Assembly (NCBI RefSeq): GCF_001984195.1
Contig: NZ_MTQN01000007.1
Location: 186,001 to 250,000 of the forward strand
Length of the DNA stretch: 64,000 nucleotides
DNA from: Kribbella sp. ALI-6-A
Lineage (GTDB): Bacteria; Actinomycetota; Actinomycetes; Propionibacteriales; Kribbellaceae
Direction: 5' to 3'
In this document: positions 34,758 through 45,382 of the stretch, piece after piece
How positions within the stretch are numbered: the stretch's first letter is position 1
Layout: each line of letters starts with the position of its first letter
Made by a program: the position numbers and the translations under genes
Notes under the pieces: model-generated
Databases searched by the model: none
Seen by the model: the letters and a program-made list of their open reading frames with translations, nothing else
Told to the model about the DNA's origin: nothing

Positions 34758-37358
34758 GTGTCCGAAATCCTGTCCGGCCACGAGATCCGGATCGCACTGG
34801 TGCTCAACGGCGGCGTCAGCCTGGCGGTCTGGATGGGCGGTGTCACCCACGAGCTCGACCTGATCCGTCGCGCCTCCGCGGGCGGCGACGCACCGCCCGC
34901 CCAGCCGTACGACGAACTGCTGGCGCAACGCTGGCGCGACCTGTGCCGCCGCGACGGCGAACAGCGCAAGGTCGTCGTCGACGTGATCGCCGGGACCAGC
35001 GCGGGCGGCCTGAACGGGTCCCTGCTCGCGACCGCCGTCTCGCACGGCTCCACGCTCGATCCCGGCGACGACAACGGCCCGTGGCTGCGGCAGAAGTGGG
35101 TCGGCCTGGGGTCGCTGGAGGTCGGCATGCTCGTGCCGGCCGTCGGCAAACCGTCCACGTCGGTGCTCGACGGCGACTACTTCCTGACCGAGCTGAAGGA
35201 GCTGCTCAAGGGCGTCGCCGGGGGCGGGCGGTCCGCAGCGGCCGAGCCGGTCACGTTGTTCGTGACGGCGTCCGGGCTCGGGGTCCAGCAGTTCGAGGCG
35301 AAGGACGCGGCGGGGCAACGGTTCGTCGTACCGGATCATCGGTATCTGTTCCGCTTCACCAGCGAGCACCGCGCCTTGTACGACGGGACGACGCGGTCGT
35401 TCTCGCTGGATCCGGTCAACGGGCTGAGCGACACCAAGCTGCTCGCCCGGGCCGCGCGGGCGTCGGCGTCGTTCCCGGTCGCCTTCGGGCCGGTGCTGGA
35501 GACGCCGAACATGGCGACCAGCCCGCCGCGGGTGCAGCCCGGTCAGCAGCAGGCGGGACCGGGGGCCTGGCTGGTCGACGGCGGCGTGCTCGACAACGCG
35601 CCGTTCGGGCCGGTGCTCGACGTCGTCGCCCGGCGGCCGGTGACGGGCAAGGCCAGCCGGTACGTCCTGTACGTCGTACCGTCGGCGGGGATCGGTCTGG
35701 CCGCGACCCGGTTGCCCGAGGCCAACGAACCGGGCTGGCGGGTGGCGGCGCTGTCGGCTGTGCAGTTCCCGCGCGAGGTGGACTTCCGTGCCGACGTCGA
35801 GCAGCTCGAACGATTGCTGCTCGAGGCGGACGCGTCCTGGTCCGACACCCAGCGGCTGTACGACCGGTGCATGCACCACCCGGAGGACCGGGGCGCGTTG
35901 CACAAGGCGGCCGCGCTGCTGCAACCGGCGTACTCGCGTGGGCGGGCGGCAGGTGGAGTGTGGGAGGCCGTCACGGTCGCTTCGCCGGACCGGTCGACCG
36001 TGCTGGACGCGGCCACCGCGCTGTCGGAGCAGGAGATCGACGAGATCCTCGCGACCGACCACCCGTGGGTTCCCGGGCCGGACGGGTCGACGGCGTTGTT
36101 GCGCCAGGACGTCGACGGAAATCCCTGCTGGCCCTGGGGAACGGGCGCGGCGGAGCGCGTCGTACGGCTGGTGCTGCGATCGCTGCGGACCCGGATCGAC
36201 ACCGCCGGGCCGGGGGAGCGCGACGAGCTGGAGAAGTGGCTCAAGGCATCGAGTGACACGCTGCTGAAGGTGCAGGCGGTGCGGGACGCGTTGTCGGCCG
36301 AGCTGACCGCCGCCGATCTCGACCTGCGCCCGGCCGGTGGCGCGGAGGCGGTCGCGGTCGCGGTGAACGACATCTTCGAGTCGTTGCAGATCCAGCGTGC
36401 CCTCGGCGACGAGTTCGCCACGCTGGTCGCGGCCGTCGGGCCGGTGATGGTGGACACCGCGCTGGAGGTCGAGATCGTCTCGCGCTGCACGTCCGCGCGG
36501 AACCCGCAGCAGCGCAGTGCGCCGTTCCAGTTCCTCCGGCTCGGGCCCGACATCCCGCTGACGCTGCTCGACGAGCTGCCCGAGGGATCGATCGCGAACG
36601 AGCTGAAGGACCGGATCCTGTACGGCACGCAGGTCGGTCACTTCGGCGCGTTCGGCGCGGCCGAGTGGCGGCGCTGGGACTGGCTGATGGGCCGGCTGCA
36701 CTGCGTCGCCCACCTCGGCGCGATGCTCGGCGCGGAGCCGGAGTGGATCCGGGAGACCCAGCGGCAGGTGCTGGCCGCGGAGGAGTGGACCGTCGACGAG
36801 CTGGCGCGGCAGGTGCGCAAGCTGGCCGACGACTTCCCGGTCGACGCCGGGCTCGGCGCGCTGACGACGATGCGCGACGAGCTGAACGGCTCGAAGGCCG
36901 GCCGCGCGACGACCAGGGGACTGGCCGACCGGCTCGTCGACGTGTCGGGTGGGCTGAGTCCGCAGGTCGGCGACTGGGTGAAGGCCTCGGCGGCGCGCAG
37001 GAACGAGCCGCGGTCGTGGCTGCTGGGGCTGGTCCGGTGGTTCACGGCGCCGGCGCGGGAGACGATGTGGAACCGGCTGGTGCGGTCGCCGGACCTGGGT
37101 GAGGTACGCCGGCCGTTGGTGTTCCAGCAGTGGTTGCCGGTCGCCGCGGCCGGGGTCGGGGTCCTGCTGCTCGTTGTCGCTGCGGTGGTGCAGGCGGCCG
37201 GCGTACGGGTTGTGGCTGCTTTGCTGGCCGGGGTGGTGCTGACCCTTGCGGCGGTGCTGTTCGTCGTGTCGACGTACGTGCGGAAGACGCGGCGGCGAAT
37301 CCGGCAGTGGATCGCGGCTCGGCTGCCAGAGATCAGTCCATCGTCACGAAATCGATGA
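34758..37358 (+). CDS. Patatin-like phospholipase, large actinobacterial type
   Basis: The 866-residue protein has an N-terminal patatin domain: oxyanion loop LNGGVSLAVWMGGV, the Ser nucleophile in GTSAGGLNG and the Asp partner in VDGGVLDNAPFGPVL. A long middle region of about 450 residues follows, then two membrane segments near the C-terminus (LPVAAAGVGVLLLVVAAVVQ and VVAALLAGVVLTLAAVLFVV). This architecture is the actinobacterial patatin-related (DUF3376-type) family. It probably hydrolyses membrane lipids; its regulation is unknown. The GTG start follows GAGGGGGGAAAC. It overlaps the convergent DUF3097 gene by 26 bp. Confidence 0.88.
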   Translation: MSEILSGHEIRIALVLNGGVSLAVWMGGVTHELDLIRRASAGGDAPPAQPYDELLAQRWRDLCRRDGEQRKVVVDVIAGTSAGGLNGSLLATAVSHGSTLDPGDDNGPWLRQKWVGLGSLEVGMLVPAVGKPSTSVLDGDYFLTELKELLKGVAGGGRSAAAEPVTLFVTASGLGVQQFEAKDAAGQRFVVPDHRYLFRFTSEHRALYDGTTRSFSLDPVNGLSDTKLLARAARASASFPVAFGPVLETPNMATSPPRVQPGQQQAGPGAWLVDGGVLDNAPFGPVLDVVARRPVTGKASRYVLYVVPSAGIGLAATRLPEANEPGWRVAALSAVQFPREVDFRADVEQLERLLLEADASWSDTQRLYDRCMHHPEDRGALHKAAALLQPAYSRGRAAGGVWEAVTVASPDRSTVLDAATALSEQEIDEILATDHPWVPGPDGSTALLRQDVDGNPCWPWGTGAAERVVRLVLRSLRTRIDTAGPGERDELEKWLKASSDTLLKVQAVRDALSAELTAADLDLRPAGGAEAVAVAVNDIFESLQIQRALGDEFATLVAAVGPVMVDTALEVEIVSRCTSARNPQQRSAPFQFLRLGPDIPLTLLDELPEGSIANELKDRILYGTQVGHFGAFGAAEWRRWDWLMGRLHCVAHLGAMLGAEPEWIRETQRQVLAAEEWTVDELARQVRKLADDFPVDAGLGALTTMRDELNGSKAGRATTRGLADRLVDVSGGLSPQVGDWVKASAARRNEPRSWLLGLVRWFTAPARETMWNRLVRSPDLGEVRRPLVFQQWLPVAAAGVGVLLLVVAAVVQAAGVRVVAALLAGVVLTLAAVLFVVSTYVRKTRRRIRQWIAARLPEISPSSRNR

Positions 37359-38157
37359 GCTCCTCGACCCGGCCGAGCAGGGCGGGTTCGAGGTCGGCGA
37401 AGCTCTTCACCTTCGACAGGATGTGTTTCCAGGCGGCCGCGACGTCGGCCTGGTCGGTGGCCGGCCAGCCGAAGGTCTTCAGCACGCCCTTCTTCCAGTC
37501 CTCGCCGTGCGGGATCCGCGGCCACTCGGCGATGCCGACCGACGACGGCTTGACCGCCTCCCAGATGTCGATGAACGGGTGCCCGACGACCAGCACGTGC
37601 CGGTTGTTCACCTGGGCCGCGATCTTCGACTCCTTCGAGCCCTCGACCAGGTGGTCCACCAGTACGCCGAGCCGCCGTCCCGGGCCCGGCTGGTACCGGT
37701 TCACGATGGCCGGCAAATCGTCGATGCCCTCCAGGTACTCGACGACCACACCCTCGATCCGCAGGTCGTCACCCCAGACCCGCTCGACCAGCTCCGCGTC
37801 GTGCCGGCCCTCGACGTAGATCCGGCTCGCCCGCGCCACCCGGGCCCGCACGTTGTCCACCGCGACCGACCCCGACGCCGTCCGGGTCTTCTTCGCCGGC
37901 CCCGCCTTCTTCGGCGCGACCAGACTCACCGGCTTGCCGTCCACCCAGAACCCCGGCCCCATCGGGTAACTCCGGATCTTGCCGAACCGGTCCTCCAGGT
38001 CGACGACCCCGTGCTCCCACCGCACCACCGCCCCGACGAACCCCGAACTCGGCTCCTCGACCACCATGCCTTTTTCCAGCTCCACGTCGACGGTCCGCCC
38101 GTTCTTGGGCTTGCGCCAATCCCCGGCCAGCACGTCGTTCCCATACCTGTCAGCCAC
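37333..38157 (-). CDS. DUF3097 family protein
   Basis: This 274-residue protein belongs to the actinobacteria-specific DUF3097 family. Characteristic stretches are DRYGNDVLAGDWRKPKN at the N-terminus, VVRWEHGVVDLEDRFG and FWVDGKPVSLV. Further motifs are IYVEGRHDAELVERVWGDDL, VEYLEGIDDLP and VLVVGHPFIDIWEAVKP. The DAELVE and GxDD segments suggest a TOPRIM-like nucleotide-binding part. Function is unknown. It often occurs near hemW/hrcA, as it does loosely here. The ATG has no strong ribosome-binding site. Confidence 0.9.
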   Translation of the reverse strand: MADRYGNDVLAGDWRKPKNGRTVDVELEKGMVVEEPSSGFVGAVVRWEHGVVDLEDRFGKIRSYPMGPGFWVDGKPVSLVAPKKAGPAKKTRTASGSVAVDNVRARVARASRIYVEGRHDAELVERVWGDDLRIEGVVVEYLEGIDDLPAIVNRYQPGPGRRLGVLVDHLVEGSKESKIAAQVNNRHVLVVGHPFIDIWEAVKPSSVGIAEWPRIPHGEDWKKGVLKTFGWPATDQADVAAAWKHILSKVKSFADLEPALLGRVEELIDFVTMD

Positions 38158-38358
38158 CGGTCAACCGTAAGCGTCGAGGGAGCGGAGGAAAGGACCGACG
38201 CGCCTTCTCGGGCGGTCAGCAGCGGTACGTCGTACGTGTGGGCGGTGGTGCCGGGTCCATGGTCAGGTGACATCAGGCAGTCGCGTCTTCGGCTCGGTCG
38301 CAGCGGCCCCTTTCTGCTCTCGTCCGGTTACTGGAGTTTAGTGCTCGGTGAGGACACG

Positions 38359-39882
38359 TCAGACGGTCGGAGCCGTGTGCTGTGGCTGGTTCGTGCGATG
38401 CGGTACGGCGAGCGTCAGGCCGAGGTAGATGACGAGCCCGGCGGTCAGGCCGACGAGCCAGGAGTAGTCGTAGAGGGGTTGCAGGAGCGGGATCAAACCG
38501 TCGTCGGGAAAAGGACCGCCGTACGCGCCGCCCACGGCGAGGAGCGAGCCGACGACGGTGGCGACGACTGCCCGCCAGTTCCAGCCGGCGGTGTACCAGT
38601 AGCGGCGGTGGGGGAGGTAGAGGTCGGCGAGCTGGAGGTGGGTGCGGTCGATCAGCCAGTAGCCCGCGATCAGGACACCGGCGATGGAGGCGAGCAGACC
38701 GCCGTAGAAGCCGAGCCAGGCGAAGATGTAGATGTCGGGGTCGGTGAGCAGCCGCCAGGGCTGGATCAGGACGCCGATCACCCCGGTCAGCAGGCCCGCC
38801 GTACGGAATGTGAGCCAGCGGGGCAGCGCGTTCGCGAAGTCGTACGATGGGCTGACCACGTTCGCCGCGACGTTGCACGACATCGTCGCCAGGATCGCCA
38901 TCACCAGGCCGACCGTGACCACGACCGGGTTCTCGAAGCGGCGGGTCAGTTCGACCGGGTCCCAGATCGCCGAGCCGTAGACCACGACCGTGCCCGACGT
39001 GGTGACGATCGAGACCAGCGCGATGAACGACATCGTCGTCGGCAGGCCGATGATCTGCCCGAGCACCTGCTGGCGCTGGCCGGCGCCGAACCGGGTGAAG
39101 TCGGGCATGTTCAGCGACAGCGTCGCCCAGAACGCGATCATGCCCATCAGCGACGGCGCGAAGATCTTCCAGAAGTCCGCGTCCCAGCCGAGTGCCGACG
39201 GCTGCGACAGGATCGGCCCGGGCCCACCGGCCTTGACCAGGATCGCGATCATCAGCGCCAGGAAGGCGACCGTGACCAGCGGCGCGGCCCAGTTCTCGAA
39301 CCGCCGCAGCCCTTCGATGCCGCGCCAGATCAGCCACATCTGCAGCAGCCAGAAGAACGCGAAGCTCAGCCACAGCGTCCACGGATGCCCGCCGATCGCG
39401 GACGCGTTCTGCCAGCCCGAACCGGCCAGCTCACCGACGATGACGTGGATCGCCTGGCCACCGATCCACGTCTGGATGCCGAACCACCCGCAGGCCACGA
39501 AGGCCCGCAGCAGCGCCGGGAAGTTCGCGCCGCGCACGCCGTAGAAGGCCCGCGCGAACACCGGGAACGGGATCCCGTACTTCGTCCCCGCATGGCTGTT
39601 CAGCAGCAGCGGGACGAGCACGATCAGGTTGCCGAGCGTGATGGTCAGGAAGGCCTGCAGCCAGTTCATCCCGATCGCGACCAGGCCCGAGGCGAGCAGG
39701 TAGCTGGGGATGTTGTGCGCCATGCCCATCCACAGCGCCGCGTAGTTGTACGTCGTCCAGCGCCGTTCGGCGATCCGCGTCGGCGCCAGCTCCTCGTTGC
39801 CGTACCGGCTCTGCGCGACCACGGCCGGGTCGTCCAGCTCGACCCTTCCGTCCGGGTGACCGAGCTGATCCGTGCTGACCAT
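38359..39882 (-). CDS. NCS1-family nucleobase/hydantoin/allantoin permease
   Basis: The 507-residue transporter has about 12 membrane segments and NCS1 signature regions: RRWTTYNYAALWMGMAHNI at the N-terminus, FVACGWFGIQTWIGGQAI, NAASP-like Ser/Pro positions and LSLNMPDFTRFGAGQRQQ. It imports a nucleobase, hydantoin, allantoin or thiamine-like compound. I use ATG 39882, with GGGGTGGGG upstream; a GTG at 39891 would add three residues. No catabolic genes are adjacent, so the substrate is open. The MBL gene lies 70 bp upstream. Confidence 0.9.
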   Translation of the reverse strand: MVSTDQLGHPDGRVELDDPAVVAQSRYGNEELAPTRIAERRWTTYNYAALWMGMAHNIPSYLLASGLVAIGMNWLQAFLTITLGNLIVLVPLLLNSHAGTKYGIPFPVFARAFYGVRGANFPALLRAFVACGWFGIQTWIGGQAIHVIVGELAGSGWQNASAIGGHPWTLWLSFAFFWLLQMWLIWRGIEGLRRFENWAAPLVTVAFLALMIAILVKAGGPGPILSQPSALGWDADFWKIFAPSLMGMIAFWATLSLNMPDFTRFGAGQRQQVLGQIIGLPTTMSFIALVSIVTTSGTVVVYGSAIWDPVELTRRFENPVVVTVGLVMAILATMSCNVAANVVSPSYDFANALPRWLTFRTAGLLTGVIGVLIQPWRLLTDPDIYIFAWLGFYGGLLASIAGVLIAGYWLIDRTHLQLADLYLPHRRYWYTAGWNWRAVVATVVGSLLAVGGAYGGPFPDDGLIPLLQPLYDYSWLVGLTAGLVIYLGLTLAVPHRTNQPQHTAPTV

Positions 39883-39952
39883 TGGCCCCACCCCATCCCG
39901 TCGATGCTTCGCAACAACGTGCGGGATGAGATGTCACCGTGTCAACGGACAA

Positions 39953-40849
39953 CTACTTCTGGTGCTCGCCGCCCAGCCCGAGCATCGGCAGCGTCGGCCG
40001 CCGCGGAGTCCCCAGTACGCCGTACCCGCGGCGTACGGCCTGCTCGAGGTGCTCGATCGGCCACGGCCAGTCGTCGGTGTGCTGCAACGCGTTCTCCAGC
40101 GACGTACCGGCGTGGTGCAGCCCGGAGATCGTGTTCGCGACCGTGCCCAGATCGCCGGCCTGCTCCCGGACGAACTCGGCGTCGACGACCGCGCCGTGCC
40201 CCGGCACGACCTTCGACTCCGCGCCGAGCAGGCCGATCACCCGGTCGAGGGTCTCCGGCCACTCCAGCGGATACGAGTCGTCCCCGTACGACGGCGGCGC
40301 GGACTCCTCGACCAGATCGCCGACGAAGAACACGTCCACGTCCGGGACGACGACCACGACGTCGCCGTCGGTGTGCCCGTTGCCGAGGTGCAGCAGCTCG
40401 ACCCGCCGGCCGCCCAGGTCGATCACCTTGGCCACCGCGAAAGTGTTGTCAACGGCAACCAGTTCGGTCGCGGCCACCTCCGCCAGCACCTCGGCCGGGA
40501 TCTCCGGGTACGCCGGGTCGGTGCCCGGGGTGTCGCGGTAGTGCTCCTGCAGCGCCGGTCCGCGCTCGGCCAGAGCCGCGGCGGCGTTCTCGTGCGCGAA
40601 GCTCACCGCCTCGGTGAAGACCGCGTTCCCGAAGGTGTGGTCGAAGTGCGCGTGCGTGTTGACCACCCACTTCACCGGCAGGTCGGTCAGCTCACGGATC
40701 TCGGCCAGCACCTGCTCGGCCTGCGCGGTCGAGGCGCGCGGATCGATCACCAGCGCGCCGTCGTCACCGACCACCAGCCCGACGTTCAGGTCCCACTCGC
40801 GATACCGGCGGACCCAGCATCGATCGCCCAGCTCGGTCCACTCACTCAT
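39953..40849 (-). CDS. MBL-fold metallo-hydrolase
   Basis: The 298-residue enzyme has the metallo-beta-lactamase fold with HxHxDH (NTHAHFDHTFGN), the second-shell HLGNGHTDGDV region, FVGDLVEES and VPGHGAVVDAE, giving the ligands for two zinc ions. It is probably a hydrolase of small esters or thioesters; class B lactamase activity is not implied by sequence. It lies 22 bp upstream of a stand-alone EF-Tu domain-II gene on the same strand, with which it may be co-transcribed. Confidence 0.88.
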   Translation of the reverse strand: MSEWTELGDRCWVRRYREWDLNVGLVVGDDGALVIDPRASTAQAEQVLAEIRELTDLPVKWVVNTHAHFDHTFGNAVFTEAVSFAHENAAAALAERGPALQEHYRDTPGTDPAYPEIPAEVLAEVAATELVAVDNTFAVAKVIDLGGRRVELLHLGNGHTDGDVVVVVPDVDVFFVGDLVEESAPPSYGDDSYPLEWPETLDRVIGLLGAESKVVPGHGAVVDAEFVREQAGDLGTVANTISGLHHAGTSLENALQHTDDWPWPIEHLEQAVRRGYGVLGTPRRPTLPMLGLGGEHQK

Positions 40850-40871
40850 ACCGCCGACCTTAGCCGCGGCC

Positions 40872-41216
40872 TCAGTGGGTCAGCACGTCACCCTGCTGCA
40901 CGTCCGACCTCTCGACGCCCTGCAGCATCAGCCCGACGTTGTCGCCGGCGGCTGCCCGGTCGGTGGTGCGGCGGAACATCTCCACCCCGGTGACGACCGT
41001 GCGCAGCACCTCGGCGCCGCCTCGCTGCACGACCACCACGTCGTTCACCCGTACCACGCCGGCCAGCACCCGGCCGGTGACCACCGTGCCGCGCCCGGTG
41101 ATCGAGAACACGTCTTCCACCCGTAGCTGGAACGGCACGTCGTCCTGCACCCGCGGCGGCTCGGCCGGCGCGGTGTCCTGCGGGCGCTCGTCGTTCTTCC
41201 AGAACTTCCATCCCAT
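40872..41216 (-). CDS. Stand-alone EF-Tu domain-II protein
   Basis: The 114-residue protein begins MGWKFWKNDERPQDT and then reads VEDVFSITGRGTVVTGRV, VTGVEMFRR and AAAGDNVGLMLQGVERSDV. These match EF-Tu domain 2 almost throughout, but there is no GTPase domain and no domain 3. It cannot act as a translation factor; it could bind nucleic acid, a protein or a ligand through the OB/translation-barrel fold. The ATG is 41216; sequence upstream is not family-like. It probably shares an operon with the MBL gene at 39953. Confidence 0.8.
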   Translation of the reverse strand: MGWKFWKNDERPQDTAPAEPPRVQDDVPFQLRVEDVFSITGRGTVVTGRVLAGVVRVNDVVVVQRGGAEVLRTVVTGVEMFRRTTDRAAAGDNVGLMLQGVERSDVQQGDVLTH

Positions 41217-41349
41217 GCCGGTGACCCTATGCGGTGGCCGGTTCCGGAAAGCGGCATCCAGCGGGCGGAACGGGGGTTGAAGGGGCCGGGAGCGCCGCCT
41301 AGGGTCGCCTAGGCAGTTCCAAAGATCCGATCTCTGAAGGGCGGGGCGC

Positions 41350-41991
41350 GTGACGACACGACGGGCACTGGTGGTCCGGGGTGGCTGGGAAGGCCATCTC
41401 CCGGTCGAGGCGACCGAGCTGTTCATCCCCTTCCTGCGCGACAACGGCTTCGAGGTCACCGTCTCGGAGAGCACCTCGAGCTACCTCGACCTGGACGGCA
41501 CCGACCTGGTGCTGCAGTGCATCAGCATGGGCGACATCACCGCCGAGGAGGTCAAGGGGCTGGAGACCGCGGTCCGCAACGGCACCGGCCTGGCCGGCTG
41601 GCACGGTGGCATCGTCGACTCGTTCCGCAACAGCGCCGACTACAGCTTCATGACCGGCGGCCAGTTCGTCTCGCACCCGGGCGGCTTCGTCGACCACCGG
41701 ATCGACGTGGTCTCCGATCACCCGATCGTCGAGGGCATCACGCGGTTCGACCTGCACACCGAGCAGTACTACGTGCACGCCGACCCGACCAACACCGTGC
41801 TGGCCACGACCACCTTCCGGGCCCACCCGGACTTCCCGTGGATCGAGGGCGCGACGATGCCGGCGGTCTGGACCCGCACCTGGGGCGACGGCAAGGTCTT
41901 CGTCTGCACGCCGGGCCACAGCCTGGCCGACCTGCAGCAGCCCGAGGTCCGCACGATCATCGAGCGGGGGTTGCTGTGGGCGAGCAAGTGA
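41350..41991 (+). CDS. ThuA-like domain protein
   Basis: The 213-residue protein belongs to the ThuA (trehalose-utilisation) family with a glutamine-amidotransferase-like fold: ALVVRGGWEGH, the GTGLAGWHGG loop, GGQFVSHPGG, DHPIVEGITRF and a C-terminal GKVFVCTPGHS. It usually accompanies Gfo/Idh/MocA oxidoreductases in sugar modification, as here. Its direct activity is unclear. The GTG at 41350 follows GAAGGGCGGGG. The next gene starts inside its 3' end. Confidence 0.87.
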   Translation: MTTRRALVVRGGWEGHLPVEATELFIPFLRDNGFEVTVSESTSSYLDLDGTDLVLQCISMGDITAEEVKGLETAVRNGTGLAGWHGGIVDSFRNSADYSFMTGGQFVSHPGGFVDHRIDVVSDHPIVEGITRFDLHTEQYYVHADPTNTVLATTTFRAHPDFPWIEGATMPAVWTRTWGDGKVFVCTPGHSLADLQQPEVRTIIERGLLWASK

Positions 41992-43079
41992 GCCGGGTCG
42001 GCATCGTCGGCACCGGGGTCATCAGCGGCACCTACCTCGACCACCTGGCCAAGCTGCCGGGCGTCGAGGTGGCCGCCGTCGCCGACCTGGACGTTTCGCG
42101 GGCGCAGGCGGTGGCCGACGCGAACCCCGGTGTCCGGGCGCTGTCGACCGACGAGCTGATGGCCGACCCGGACGTCGACATCGTGCTCAACCTGACGATC
42201 CCGGCCGCGCACGCACCGGTCCACCGGGCCGCGCTCGAGGCCGGCAAGCACACGTACGGCGAGAAGCCGCTGGCCGTCGACCGAGCCGAGGCCCAGGCGC
42301 TGCTCGCGCTGGCCGAGGAGAAGGGCCTGCGGATCGGCTGCGCGCCGGACACCGTGCTCGGCACCGGCACGCAGACCGCGCGGGCCGTGATCGACCGCGG
42401 CGACATCGGCGTACCGACGGCCGCGACTGCGTCGTTCGTCACGCCCGGCCACGAGCTGTGGCACCCGGCGCCGGAGTTCTACTACCAGCCCGGCGGCGGC
42501 CCACTGCTCGACATGGGCCCGTACTACGTCACCAGCCTGGTCACGCTGCTCGGCCCGGTACGCCGGGTGACCGGCCGCGCGGGCCGCTCGCAGGACGAGC
42601 GCAAGGTGCACACCGGGCCGCGCGCCGGGCAGACCTTCCCGGTCGACGTCCCGACGCATGTCACCGGCATCCTCGAGCACGAGTCGGGCGCGCTGACGAC
42701 CGTGCTGATGTCGTTCGACGTCTGGGCCGCGCGACTGCCGCGGATCGAGATCTACGGCACAGAGGGCAGCCTTTCGGTGCCCGACCCGAACGCCTTCGAC
42801 GGATCGGTCGAGATCGCGACCGCCGCCCGGCGGGAGTGGACCGAGGTCCCGGTCGCCGGCGGGTACGCCGGAGCCGGGCGTGGTGTCGGGGTTGCTGACC
42901 TGGCGCGCGCGATCCGTACCGGCGGCCCGCATCGGGCCGACGGCGCGCTGGCCTTCCACGTCCTGGACGTCCTGGAGTCGGTGCTCGAGGCCGCGGCCAA
43001 GGACCAGCCGGTGGACGTCACCAGCACGGTCGAGCGGCCGGCCGCAGTACCGTTGGGAGCCTCGCCCGAAACTGCCTGA
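41976..43079 (+). CDS. Gfo/Idh/MocA-family sugar oxidoreductase
   Basis: The 367-residue NAD(P)-dependent dehydrogenase has an N-terminal Rossmann motif ([10 protein letters not shown]), the EKP motif in YGEKPLAVD and a C-terminal alpha/beta domain with [20 protein letters not shown]. Family members oxidise or epimerise sugars or inositol. I chose GTG 41976 because GAGCGGGGG lies 5 bp upstream; GTG 41988 (GTGA overlap with the ThuA stop) is an alternative. It is co-translated with the ThuA gene. Substrate is unknown. Confidence 0.88.
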   Translation: MGEQVSRVGIVGTGVISGTYLDHLAKLPGVEVAAVADLDVSRAQAVADANPGVRALSTDELMADPDVDIVLNLTIPAAHAPVHRAALEAGKHTYGEKPLAVDRAEAQALLALAEEKGLRIGCAPDTVLGTGTQTARAVIDRGDIGVPTAATASFVTPGHELWHPAPEFYYQPGGGPLLDMGPYYVTSLVTLLGPVRRVTGRAGRSQDERKVHTGPRAGQTFPVDVPTHVTGILEHESGALTTVLMSFDVWAARLPRIEIYGTEGSLSVPDPNAFDGSVEIATAARREWTEVPVAGGYAGAGRGVGVADLARAIRTGGPHRADGALAFHVLDVLESVLEAAAKDQPVDVTSTVERPAAVPLGASPETA

Positions 43080-43108
43080 GGCGCCAACCTCCGCTACGGG
43101 TCGGTAGA

Positions 43109-43135
43109 CTGGCACTCGGACTGTCTGAGTGCCAG
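43109..43135. promoter_or_regulatory. CIRCE element upstream of hrcA
   Basis: CTGGCACTC, 9 bp, GAGTGCCAG is a perfect inverted repeat matching CIRCE (TTAGCACTC-N9-GAGTGCTAA) at the core. A -10-like TAGACT (43105-43110) overlaps its left edge, so HrcA would autorepress. The hrcA start is 30 bp downstream of the repeat. Confidence 0.9.
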
Positions 43136-43165
43136 AGCCGGATACTGAGCCCGAGGGAAGAGAGG

Positions 43166-44194
43166 GTGGTGCGCGTGCTGGACGAGCGCAAACTGGACGT
43201 ACTCCGGGCCATCGTCGAGGACTACGTGGCCACGCACGAGCCGGTCGGCTCGAAAACTCTGGTCGACCGGCACAATCTCGGCGTCTCGCCGGCCACCGTG
43301 CGCAACGACATGGCCGCGCTGGAGGAGGAGGGGTACATCACCCAGCCGCACACCAGCGCCGGCCGGATCCCGACCGACGCCGGCTACCGGCTGTTCGTCG
43401 ACAAGCTGAGCACGGTCAAGACGCTGTCCGCGGCCGAGAAGAAGGCGATTTCGTCGTTCCTCGGCGGCGCGGTCGACCTGGACGACGTCGTCCGGCGGAC
43501 GGTGCGGCTGCTGGCCCAGATCACCCGTCAGGTCGCGATCGTGCAGTACCCGACGCTGACCCGGTCCAGCGTGCGGCACGTCGAGGTGGTCACGATGACC
43601 CCGCGGCGGATGCTGCTGGTGCTGATCACCAGCACCGGCCGGGTCGAGCAGCGCATCGTCGAGGCGCCGGACGACGTCGACGAGCAACTGGTCGCCGACC
43701 TGCGCTCCCGGCTGAACACGGCGCTCACCGGCAAGCGGCTGACTGACGCGGCGACCTCGCTGGCGGGCCTGCCCGAGACCTTCCCGCCGACCGACCGCGC
43801 CCTGGTCGCGGCGATCGTGACGACCCTGCTGGAGGCGTTCACCGACGAGGGCGAGCAGCGCATCGCCGTCGGTGGCGCGGCCAACCTGACCCGGTACGGC
43901 GACGACTTCGAGCGCAACGTGAAGCCGGTGCTGGAGGCGCTCGAAGAGCACGTGATCCTGCTCAAGCTGCTCGGCGAGGCGACCCACCCGCAGACGCTGA
44001 CGGTCCGGATCGGGCACGAGAACCCGTACGAGGAACTGGCCACCACCTCGGTGGTCGCGACCGGGTACGGCTCCAAGTCGGAGGCGCTGGCCACGCTCGG
44101 CATCGTCGGCCCGACCCACATGGACTATCCCAGCACGATGGGCGCGGTTCGCGCCGTCGCGCGTTACGTCAGCCAGATCCTGGCCGACTCCTGA
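43166..44194 (+). CDS. hrcA: Heat-inducible transcription repressor HrcA
   Basis: The 342-residue repressor binds CIRCE and is refolded by GroE chaperonin. It has an N-terminal winged helix ([53 protein letters not shown]) and a GAF-like dimerisation/inserted domain to the C-terminus ([20 protein letters not shown]). The GTG start at 43166 lies 30 bp after CIRCE; GAGGG is upstream. It is the first gene of the hrcA-dnaJ-rsmE unit. Confidence 0.96.
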   Translation: MVRVLDERKLDVLRAIVEDYVATHEPVGSKTLVDRHNLGVSPATVRNDMAALEEEGYITQPHTSAGRIPTDAGYRLFVDKLSTVKTLSAAEKKAISSFLGGAVDLDDVVRRTVRLLAQITRQVAIVQYPTLTRSSVRHVEVVTMTPRRMLLVLITSTGRVEQRIVEAPDDVDEQLVADLRSRLNTALTGKRLTDAATSLAGLPETFPPTDRALVAAIVTTLLEAFTDEGEQRIAVGGAANLTRYGDDFERNVKPVLEALEEHVILLKLLGEATHPQTLTVRIGHENPYEELATTSVVATGYGSKSEALATLGIVGPTHMDYPSTMGAVRAVARYVSQILADS

Positions 44195-44222
44195 TGACTT
44201 TCCCCTACCTCTGGTCTGGAGT

Positions 44223-45359
<1,137 letters not shown>

Positions 45360-45382
45360 ACAGCCAGACCCCGGCACCGACG

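Noticed and set aside
37246..40617. Forward frame of about 1100 codons opposite DUF3097, NCS1 and MBL genes
   Set aside because: It reads through three clear minus-strand genes and is rich in Arg/Asp/Pro without domains.
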